A stretch of 64,000 nt of DNA, taken from assembly GCF_009740395.1 (NCBI RefSeq), contig NZ_WOXT01000001.1:62001-126000 (forward strand). The letters are read 5' to 3'. Positions 57,489 to 64,000 of this stretch are shown here, in pieces (the stretch's first letter is position 1; each line of letters begins with the position of its first letter). This DNA comes from Noviluteimonas gilva. Lineage in GTDB: Bacteria > Pseudomonadota > Gammaproteobacteria > Xanthomonadales > Xanthomonadaceae. The position numbers and the translations under genes were made by a program. The notes under the pieces were generated by a model that was not told where the DNA came from, did not search any database, and saw only the letters and a list, made by a program, of their open reading frames with translations.

Positions 57489-58044
57489 TCGTCCGTTCGT
57501 GCGCCGCGCCGCGCTCGCCATTGCGTTGTGCGCGTCTTCCTTCGGCGCATGGGCCGCAGACTACGTGCAGACCAACGGATCGTCGCTGCAATTTTCGGGC
57601 ACCTACCAGGGCGATCCGTTCTCGGGCAGCTTCCCCGGCTTCAGGACGAGCTTCCATTTCGATCCGGCGCAACTGGCTTCCAGCAAGCTCGATGTGTCGA
57701 TCCCCATCGCGACCGCGACCGTCGGCAACGACGAGATGGATCCGGAGATGCGCGGCACCGCGTTCTTCGACGGCGCGCGTTTCCCGCAGGCGCGTTACAC
57801 GGCGACGAAGTTCCGCGCGCTCGGCGGCAACCGCTATGCGGCCGACGGCACGCTGTCGCTGCGCGGCGTGACCAAACCGGTGACGCTCACGTTCACCTGG
57901 ACACCGGGCGCCCATCCCGTGCTGCAGGGCAGCGCGACGGTGAAGCGCCTGGAGTTCGGCGTGGGGGGCGGCGAATGGGCCGATGTCTCCCTGCTGCCCA
58001 ACGAGATCAAGGTCGCCACGAAGGTCGTCTTCGCGGCGAAGTGA
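57481..58044 (+). CDS. YceI family periplasmic protein 2
   Basis: 187 residues. Signal peptide about 1-25 ending SFGAWAAD. YceI domain over the rest (LQFSGTYQGDPFSGSFPGF, NDEMDPEMRGTAFFD, GTLSLRGVTKPVTLTF). Paralogue of the gene at 56119 but without the C-terminal tail. The ATG overlaps the cytochrome stop by eight bases. Its stop abuts the stop of the convergent glutaredoxin-like gene with no spacer. Confidence 0.92.
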   Translation: MVDRPFVRRAALAIALCASSFGAWAADYVQTNGSSLQFSGTYQGDPFSGSFPGFRTSFHFDPAQLASSKLDVSIPIATATVGNDEMDPEMRGTAFFDGARFPQARYTATKFRALGGNRYAADGTLSLRGVTKPVTLTFTWTPGAHPVLQGSATVKRLEFGVGGGEWADVSLLPNEIKVATKVVFAAK

Positions 58045-58269
58045 TCAGCCCACGAAGGCGCGGACGCGGTCGGCGGTGAACGGCCAGTCGAGCTCGGCGT
58101 CGTTGAGCTCGTCGCGCAGGACAGGCACGCGCTCGCCGTAACGGGCTTCGAGCTCGGCATCGTCGTCGATCCACACCGGTTCGAAGTCGGGCGTGCGCGC
58201 GGCGGCGAGCACCGCGAGGGCCTCGTCGCACAGGGGGCAGTCGTCGCGCTGGAACAGACGCAGGCGCAT
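58045..58269 (-). CDS. Glutaredoxin-like protein (DUF836 type)
   Basis: 74 residues. Thioredoxin-fold start [17 protein letters not shown] with the redox pair CPLC at 11-14, then a cis-Pro region VPVLRDE. Smaller than a standard glutaredoxin and typical of the DUF836 family. The frame continues upstream to 58770 antisense to sdaA; only the ATG at 58269 fits. Convergent with the yceI gene; divergent from sdaA. Confidence 0.88.
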   Translation of the reverse strand: MRLRLFQRDDCPLCDEALAVLAAARTPDFEPVWIDDDAELEARYGERVPVLRDELNDAELDWPFTADRVRAFVG

Positions 58270-58342
58270 GGTGGTGGCGTTCGGGTATCGCGGCTGGGAG
58301 GGGAATAGAATAGGGGCTTCCCGCAAGCAGTCCCGTGAATCC

Positions 58343-59725
58343 ATGGCCGTCAGCACCTTCGACCTGTTCAAGATCGGCGTCGGACCGAGTTCCTCGCACA
58401 CGGTCGGTCCGATGCGCGCGGCGTGCCGGTTCGCGGAGAAGTGGCTCGATGCGTCGGGTAAGTTGTCGCAGGTCGCGCGCGTGCGCTCGGAAGTGTTCGG
58501 CTCGCTGGCGCTCACCGGCCGCGGCCACGGCACCGACAAGGCCGTGCTCATGGGCCTGGAAGGCCACATGCCGAACCTGATCGACCCGGACATCATCCCG
58601 GCGTCGCTGGAACGCATCCGCGGCACCAAGCGCATCAACCTGCTCGGCAAGCATGAAGTGGCGTTCGACGAGAAGCAGGACCTCGTCATGAACAAGCGCC
58701 AGAAGCTGCCCTTCCACACCAACGGCATGCGCTTCACCGCGTTCGACGCCGAGGGCAACGTGCTCGCCACGCGCGATTACTACTCGGTCGGCGGCGGCTT
58801 CGTGGTCAACCAGGACGAAGCGGCGGAAGACCGCATCGTCGCCGACACCACCGAACTCGCGCATCCCTTCCACAGCGGCGCAGACCTGCTCGCGCAGGCC
58901 GAGGCGACGGGCAAGACGTTCGCGCAACTGATGTTCGACAACGAGCATGCGTGGCGCAGCGACGACGAAATCAAGGACAACCTGCGCGAGATCTGGCGCG
59001 CGATGCAGTCCTGCGTGCAGCGCGGCATCCGTCAAAGCGGCACGCTGCCGGGCGGCCTGCACGTGCAGCGCCGTGCGCCGGCGTTGTTCGCCGAGTTGTC
59101 CGTGCGCCCCGAGGCGGCGATGCGCGATCCGCTCACCGTGCTCGACTGGGTGAACCTCTACGCGCTCGCGGTGAACGAAGAGAACGCCGCCGGCGGTCGC
59201 GTGGTCACCGCGCCGACCAATGGCGCGGCCGGCATCATTCCCTCGGTGCTGCACTACTACGATCGCTTCTGCCCCAATGCGAACGAACAGGGCGTGTTCG
59301 ACTTCCTGCTCACCGCCGCGGCCGTCGGCATCCTCTACAAGGAGAACGCGTCGATCAGCGGCGCGGAAGTCGGTTGCCAGGGCGAAGTCGGCGTGGCGTG
59401 TTCGATGGCGGCCGCGGGCCTGACCGCCGCGCTCGGCGGCTCGCCGGGCCAGATCGAGAACGCTGCCGAAATCGGCATGGAGCACAACCTCGGCCTGACC
59501 TGCGACCCGATCGGCGGCCTGGTGCAGATCCCCTGCATCGAACGCAACGCGATGGGCGCGGTGAAGGCGATCAATGCCTCGCGCATGGCGCTGCGTGGCG
59601 ACGGCAAGCACAAGGTCTCGCTCGACAAGGTCATCAAGACCATGCGCGACACCGGCCGGGACATGCAGGACAAGTACAAGGAAACCTCGCGCGGCGGTCT
59701 CGCGGTCAACGTCATCGAGTGTTGA
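58343..59725 (+). CDS. sdaA: L-serine ammonia-lyase, iron-sulfur type
   Basis: 460 residues. Deaminates L-serine to pyruvate with a 4Fe-4S cluster. [19 protein letters not shown] is the N-terminal signature. Cluster cysteines lie in [12 protein letters not shown] and [14 protein letters not shown] (near 345-400). The last residue is cysteine (VNVIEC); in the structurally studied Legionella homologue such a C-terminal Cys is a fourth cluster ligand. The ATG at 58343 was chosen for the family N-terminus MAVSTFDLF. Ends in a hairpin with T tract. Confidence 0.95.
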   Translation: MAVSTFDLFKIGVGPSSSHTVGPMRAACRFAEKWLDASGKLSQVARVRSEVFGSLALTGRGHGTDKAVLMGLEGHMPNLIDPDIIPASLERIRGTKRINLLGKHEVAFDEKQDLVMNKRQKLPFHTNGMRFTAFDAEGNVLATRDYYSVGGGFVVNQDEAAEDRIVADTTELAHPFHSGADLLAQAEATGKTFAQLMFDNEHAWRSDDEIKDNLREIWRAMQSCVQRGIRQSGTLPGGLHVQRRAPALFAELSVRPEAAMRDPLTVLDWVNLYALAVNEENAAGGRVVTAPTNGAAGIIPSVLHYYDRFCPNANEQGVFDFLLTAAAVGILYKENASISGAEVGCQGEVGVACSMAAAGLTAALGGSPGQIENAAEIGMEHNLGLTCDPIGGLVQIPCIERNAMGAVKAINASRMALRGDGKHKVSLDKVIKTMRDTGRDMQDKYKETSRGGLAVNVIEC

Positions 59726-59727
59726 AA

Positions 59728-59799
59728 GCAGGGAACCAGGGAACCGGGAACCGGAGTGCGTTCGGTTCCCGGCTCCCGGTTCCCCGGTTCCCTGCTTTT
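59728..59799 (+). terminator. Long imperfect hairpin with GGGAACC repeats and T tract
   Basis: The left arm has GCAGGGAACCAGGGAACC... and the right arm its near complement, with GGGAACC (or GGTTCCC) repeated three or four times in each. The stem can be more than 25 bp with bulges, and is followed by TTTT. It ends sdaA three bases past its stop and sits just before the next gene. Confidence 0.8.
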
Positions 59800-59816
59800 C
59801 CCCCTACACTCGCCCC

Positions 59817-62024
59817 ATGGCCGACGCCAAGGGGACGCTGCGCCGCTTCCTGCTGCTGACCGGGCTTTATTACGCCGGGGCGGTACTCGCGTCGTTGTAC
59901 CTGCGCACCCCCGACGACATCACGCTGTTCTGGCCGAGCTCGGGCATCGCGCTCGCCGTGGTCGTCAGTTGGGGCAAGCGCTGGGCGGTGGTCGTGCCCT
60001 TCGCTGTGATCGCATTGCACCTGACGGTGCTGCCCGTTCCCCTCGCCTTCGTTCCCTATTCGATCCTGAGCAACACGCTCGCGGCCGTGGCCGCGGGTTG
60101 GTATTGCGAACGCGCCAAGCGCGCCGACGGCCTGCACCTGCGCACCGCCGACGGCCTGATGCTGTTGCGCAGCGGCCTGATCCTCGCGGCGACCAGCGCG
60201 ACCATCGGCACCGCGGGCCTGTTGCATGCGGGCATGACGACGCCCGTCGATGCCGGGCGCGTCTGGTTGCTGTGGGCGCTCGGCGACATCCTCGGCATCA
60301 CCACGTTCGCGCCGGCGTTCGCGCTGCTGCTCGGGCCGGGCGGATTGCGCGAAGGGCTGTGGCGCGATCGCGTCGGCCGCCGCGAACAGGTGGTCTGGGC
60401 GATCGCCCTGCTGCTTTCGCTCGCGGGCATCGTCACCGCGGGACGCAGCGGGAATCTCTACGCGCTCGGCCTGGTGAGCATGCCGCTCGCGCTGCTGTTG
60501 TGGGCCGCGGTGCGTTTCTCGCCGATGACCACGATGGTCGGCACGATCTTGGTCGTCACCTTCATCAGCCTGCTCACGGGGCTCGGCCTGGGCGGCTTCA
60601 CGCGTCCGCTCACGCTGCTCGATGCCTCGGTACTGATGTTGTTGCTCGTGCTGATCTCGGTGATCCCGGTGATGCTCGCGGTCGCGACCTACGAGCAACG
60701 CCACACCGCGACCGCGCTCTATCTGCGCGCCACGCGCGACCCGCTCACCGGCCTGCTCAATCGCAGCACCTTCGAAGAACGTGCGCGCGAGCGACTCACG
60801 GGCGAGACGCCCGACCCCGACCTGAGCCTGCTGTACCTGGACCTCGACCACTTCAAGCTCGTCAACGATTCGGCGAGCCACGTCGCGGGCGACGACATGA
60901 TCCGCACGGTCGGCCGCATGGTCGGCGCGGAGTTCGGCGAGGAAGCGCTCGTCGCGCGCACGGGCGGCGACGAATTCGCCGTGCTCGTGCCGGTGAGCGA
61001 ATCGCAGGCGATCACCTGCGGCCGGCGCCTGCTGGCATCGATCGACGGGCTGCGCATCAGCTGGGGCGACCAGATGCTCACCGCCGCGGCGAGCATCGGC
61101 ATCGCGCACAGCCACGCACCGCACGGCGATTTCGACAGCCTGCTGTCGCACGCGGATGCAGCGTGTTTCGCGGCGAAGGAATACGGCGGCAATCGCCTGG
61201 TCGCCGCCTCGCGCGAAGGCGATGAACTGAAGCTACGCACCGCATCGATGCGCTCGGCGCTGCAGGTGCGTGAAGCGCTCGACCAGCGCCGCTTCAGCCT
61301 GTTCTGCCAACCGATCATCCCGCTGGATCCGGCGTCGTCCACCAAGCGCAGCATCGAGATCCTGCTGCGCTGGACCGATGCGCAGGGCCAGGTGCGCGCG
61401 CCGGCGGAACTCATCGCCGCCGCCGAGCGTTATCGCCTCGGGCCGCGCCTGGATCGCTACGTGGTCGAAGCGGTGCTGCAGTGGCTGGAAACGCATCCCG
61501 AGCACGCATCGAGCATCCACCATTGCGGCATCAACCTCGGCGGCGGCACGCTCGTCGACGAGGAATTCCACGATTACTTCGCCGCGCGCCTGCGCCACAG
61601 CAGCGTGCCGCCCGAACGCCTGTGCCTGGAAATCACCGAAACCAGCGTCGTGCGCGACCGCACGCGCGCGCAGCGCTTCATCCAGCGCATGCGCGATCTC
61701 GGCTGCCGTCTCGCGCTCGACGACTTCGGCACGGGCTTCTGCTCGTTCGGTTACCTGCAGCACCTGGACGTCGATTACCTGAAGATCGACGGCAGCTTCG
61801 TGCGCGACCTCGGCAAGTCGGAACTCGCCGATGCGGTGGTGCGTTCGATCACCGAAATCGCGCACGTGCTCGACAAGCGCACGGTCGCCGAGCAGGCCGA
61901 AACCATCGCGCAGCTCGACAGCCTGCGCGCGATGGGCGTGGATTTCGCGCAGGGTTACGCGATCGCGCGGCCGATGCCGATCGCGACGTTCTTCGAAGAC
62001 CTGGTGCCCGCGAAAGTCGGTTGA
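59817..62024 (+). CDS. MASE1-GGDEF-EAL membrane protein, c-di-GMP turnover
   Basis: 735 residues. About eight transmembrane helices in the first 290 residues form a MASE1-like sensor (FWPSSGIALAVVVSWG). The GGDEF domain has TRDPLTGLLNR near 310 and an intact GGDEF in ARTGGDEFAV near 387. The EAL domain reads EIL instead of EAL (SIEILLRW), but the other catalytic residues are kept: CGINLGG, LEITET, LALDDFGTG, LKIDGSF, AEQAET and QGYAIARP. So both synthesis and hydrolysis of c-di-GMP are possible. The ATG at 59817 starts MADAKGTLRR; the longer frame overlaps sdaA. Its last 70 bases overlap the convergent hom gene. Confidence 0.93.
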   Translation: MADAKGTLRRFLLLTGLYYAGAVLASLYLRTPDDITLFWPSSGIALAVVVSWGKRWAVVVPFAVIALHLTVLPVPLAFVPYSILSNTLAAVAAGWYCERAKRADGLHLRTADGLMLLRSGLILAATSATIGTAGLLHAGMTTPVDAGRVWLLWALGDILGITTFAPAFALLLGPGGLREGLWRDRVGRREQVVWAIALLLSLAGIVTAGRSGNLYALGLVSMPLALLLWAAVRFSPMTTMVGTILVVTFISLLTGLGLGGFTRPLTLLDASVLMLLLVLISVIPVMLAVATYEQRHTATALYLRATRDPLTGLLNRSTFEERARERLTGETPDPDLSLLYLDLDHFKLVNDSASHVAGDDMIRTVGRMVGAEFGEEALVARTGGDEFAVLVPVSESQAITCGRRLLASIDGLRISWGDQMLTAAASIGIAHSHAPHGDFDSLLSHADAACFAAKEYGGNRLVAASREGDELKLRTASMRSALQVREALDQRRFSLFCQPIIPLDPASSTKRSIEILLRWTDAQGQVRAPAELIAAAERYRLGPRLDRYVVEAVLQWLETHPEHASSIHHCGINLGGGTLVDEEFHDYFAARLRHSSVPPERLCLEITETSVVRDRTRAQRFIQRMRDLGCRLALDDFGTGFCSFGYLQHLDVDYLKIDGSFVRDLGKSELADAVVRSITEIAHVLDKRTVAEQAETIAQLDSLRAMGVDFAQGYAIARPMPIATFFEDLVPAKVG

Positions 62025-62953
62025 TCGCGCAGCGCGAACACATCGTCGAGCATCGCGGCCGCCGTGACTTCGGCGCCCGCACCCGGGCCCTGGATGACGA
62101 GCGGTTGATGCGCGTAGCGCGCCGAATGGATGGCGACGCGATTGTCCGTGCCGCTGCCTGCTGCCAGCGGATCGTTGGGCGCCAAGGTCTCTAGTCCCAC
62201 GCGTGCGATGCCGTCGCGCCAGCGCGCGACGAAATGCAGGCGGCCTTCGCGCACGGCGTCCAGGCGTGCATGCATCGGGGCGTCGAGGGCGTCGAGTGCG
62301 GCGTCGATGTCGTCGGCCTGCGCAAGCGCTTGCGGGACGAGCGATTCCACTTGCACCGCGTCGGCTTCGAGCGGCACGCCGGCCGCGCGCGCGAGGATCA
62401 GCAACTTGCGGCGTACGTCTTCGCCGGACAGATCGATGCGCGGATCGGGTTCGGTGTAACCGGCCGCGCGCGCTTCGCGCACGAGCGTCGAGAACGGCAC
62501 GCTGCCGTCGAAACGCGCGAGCAACCAGGCGAGTGACCCCGACAACACACCTGCGACGCCATGGATCGCATCGCCGCCGACCTGCAGCGCCCGCAGGCTG
62601 CGCAGAAGCGGCAGACCCGCGCCGACGGTCGCGGCATCGCCATAGCGCGCACCGCTCGCGTGACAGGCGTTTTCGATCGCTTCCGCGCGTGCGAGTGAAG
62701 CGCCGCGCCCTAGCTTGTTCGCCGTGACCACATGCCACCCGCGCGCGAGCCAATCGGCATGGCGCGCGGCGACGGCGTCGCTGGCGGTGGCGTCGAGCAC
62801 GACGTGCGGGGCGGATTCGCGCAGCGACGGACCGACGGTCACGCGCGTGTTCGAGATGTGGACCAAACACAGGCCCGGGTCGTCGAGCGCTTCGAGTCGT
62901 GCGATCACCGCTTGCCCGACATTGCCCGTGCCGAGGAGCGCCAGTCGGATCAC
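61955..62953 (-). CDS. hom: Homoserine dehydrogenase, short form
   Basis: 332 residues with a GTG start overlapping the metB stop (GTGA). Reduces aspartate semialdehyde to homoserine. N-terminal LLGTGNVGQAV is the NAD(P)-binding loop; TANKLGRGASL and VAGVLSGSLAWLLARFD near 135, and GYTEPDPRIDLSGEDVRRKL near 165 (quoted by its core GYTEPDPRIDLSG) are catalytic-domain signatures. It lacks an aspartokinase domain and an ACT domain, so it is not the ThrA fusion. With metB it probably feeds methionine. About 20 residues at its C-terminus overlap the EAL gene and lie past the normal end of the family. Confidence 0.93.
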   Translation of the reverse strand: MIRLALLGTGNVGQAVIARLEALDDPGLCLVHISNTRVTVGPSLRESAPHVVLDATASDAVAARHADWLARGWHVVTANKLGRGASLARAEAIENACHASGARYGDAATVGAGLPLLRSLRALQVGGDAIHGVAGVLSGSLAWLLARFDGSVPFSTLVREARAAGYTEPDPRIDLSGEDVRRKLLILARAAGVPLEADAVQVESLVPQALAQADDIDAALDALDAPMHARLDAVREGRLHFVARWRDGIARVGLETLAPNDPLAAGSGTDNRVAIHSARYAHQPLVIQGPGAGAEVTAAAMLDDVFALRDQPTFAGTRSSKNVAIGIGRAIA

Positions 62954-64000
62954 GTCGCGACCTCGCGGCGCTGTTCACGCACGACCGCATGCGCGCGTTC
63001 GAGCGCATCGGCGATGTCCGCGAGCAGGTCGTCCGCGTGTTCGATGCCGACCGACAGGCGCAGCAAGCCTTCGCCGATACCGGCCGCGGCGCGCGCTTCG
63101 GCCGACATCGCCGCGTGCGTCATCGTCGCCGGATGCGCGACCAGGCTCTCCACGCCACCGAGCGATTCGGCGAGCGTGAAGCAACGCAGGCCGTCGAGGA
63201 ACGCGCGCACGGCGTCGACGCCGCCCTCGAGTTCCAGCGACAACATCGCACCGAACCCCGATTGCTGGCGTTTGGCCAGCGCATGTCCCGGATGGCGCGA
63301 CAGGCCCGGATAGTGGACCGCACGCACGACCGGATGATCGTCGAGCAACGCCGCGATCGCGTGCGCGTTTTCCTGGTGCACACGGATGCGCGCACCGAGC
63401 GTGCGCAAGCCGCGCAGCGTGAGGAAGCTGTCGAACGGCGCGCCGGTGACGCCGAGTGCGTTCGCCCACCAGGTCAACAGTTGATGATCTTCCGCGTTGC
63501 GTGCGATGACCGCGCCGCCGACGACGTCGCTGTGCCCGTTGATGTACTTCGTCGTCGAATGCACGACGAGATCCGCGCCGAACGCGATCGGCTGCTGCAA
63601 TGCGGGCGACAGGAAGGTGTTGTCGACGACGGTGCGCGCACCGGCCGCATGCGCGGCTTCGATGGTGAAGCGCAGGTCGGTGATGCGCAGCAGCGGATTG
63701 CTGGGCGTCTCGATCCACACGAGCGCCGGCTTGCGATCCAGCGCCGCGGTCAATGCGCGCGGATCCGCGAGGTCGGCGAGCACGAGTTCGAAGTGTCCCT
63801 TGCGCGCGAGCGCATCGAACAGGCGCCAGCTCCCACCGTACGCATCGTGCGTCGCGACCAACACGTCGCCCGGCTTCAGGTACGCGTTGAGCACGAGCGT
63901 GATCGCCGCCATGCCCGTGGCCGTCACGACCGCGCCGGCGCCGCCTTCGAGTTCGGCGAGCGCATCGGCCAGCAGGTCGCGCGTGGGATTGCCGCTGCGC
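62950..64000 (-). CDS. metB: Cystathionine gamma-synthase (partial, 5' end outside window)
   Basis: 350 residues of the C-terminal part; the frame is open through the right edge, where RSGNPTRDLL and LEGGAGAVVTATGMAAI fit the family. PLP lysine in HSTTKYINGHSDVVGG near the middle; the substrate region is TLAESLGGVESL near the end. Members make cystathionine from an activated homoserine and cysteine, or act as O-acetylhomoserine sulfhydrylase or gamma-lyase; the exact reaction cannot be told. Overlaps hom by four bases, so the two are translated together. Confidence 0.92.
   Translation of the reverse strand, partial: RSGNPTRDLLADALAELEGGAGAVVTATGMAAITLVLNAYLKPGDVLVATHDAYGGSWRLFDALARKGHFELVLADLADPRALTAALDRKPALVWIETPSNPLLRITDLRFTIEAAHAAGARTVVDNTFLSPALQQPIAFGADLVVHSTTKYINGHSDVVGGAVIARNAEDHQLLTWWANALGVTGAPFDSFLTLRGLRTLGARIRVHQENAHAIAALLDDHPVVRAVHYPGLSRHPGHALAKRQQSGFGAMLSLELEGGVDAVRAFLDGLRCFTLAESLGGVESLVAHPATMTHAAMSAEARAAAGIGEGLLRLSVGIEHADDLLADIADALERAHAVVREQRREVAT

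Overview
The window looks like a chromosomal segment of a high-GC Xanthomonadaceae gammaproteobacterium, closest in style to Lysobacter, Luteimonas or their relatives. The reasons are the gene content and order: pilMNOPQ divergent from the PBP1A gene, yicC-gmk-rpoZ-spoT-ridA-recG, a MoxR/Bat cluster, a small homoserine dehydrogenase next to metB, and a type B L31 protein. The genus is inference. Nearly all of the sequence is coding. I saw no rRNA, tRNA, CRISPR array, insertion sequence or prophage.

Layout. 1-5.9 kb: the 5' part of a membrane sensor protein, gapA, then a five-gene rightward run (S1/P1 nuclease, persulfide-dioxygenase-like hydrolase, modA, modB, short modC). 6.0-16.6 kb, all leftward: the accessory block of the window. 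It has two inverse-autotransporter (intimin/invasin-type) outer-membrane proteins of exactly 619 aa each, two 248-aa exported Ig-like proteins, and a 1538-aa exported protein made of repeated Ig-like modules. This resembles an enlarged ZirT/ZirS/ZirU-type secretion locus and is the best candidate for a poorly described system. 16.8-27.1 kb: tkt, a dicarboxylate/amino-acid symporter, and a tightly overlapping MoxR-DUF58-DUF4381-BatA-BatB/C-BatD operon. 27.2-32.1 kb: the type IV pilus operon pilMNOPQ, with a recognisable sigma70-type promoter. 32.3-37.4 kb: mrcA, a conserved unknown gene, gltA, rpmE2. 37.5-46.1 kb: nucleoside hydrolase, recG, ridA, spoT, rpoZ, gmk, yicC, with an outer-membrane barrel gene inverted between rpoZ and spoT. 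46.2-53.0 kb, rightward: rph, rdgB, hemW, a DUF1631 gene, a PilZ gene, pepQ. 53.0-64.0 kb: a gene-poor 435-bp stretch with an inverted repeat, a WGR gene with hemE, an M23 peptidase, yceI-cytochrome b561-yceI, a glutaredoxin-like gene, sdaA, a MASE1-GGDEF-EAL protein, homoserine dehydrogenase, and the 3' part of metB.

How the genes fit together. Most of the window is housekeeping: glycolysis and TCA cycle, cell wall, stringent response, haem, nucleotide pool cleaning, methionine synthesis. Three surface themes stand out: the inverse-autotransporter/Ig-protein block, the type IV pilus alignment and secretin complex, and c-di-GMP signalling genes (GGDEF-EAL, PilZ, DUF1631) that could act on motility and adhesion. 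Starts were chosen by homology, ribosome-binding sites and overlaps with neighbours; many differ from the longest open frame. All family assignments were made by eye, without database searches.
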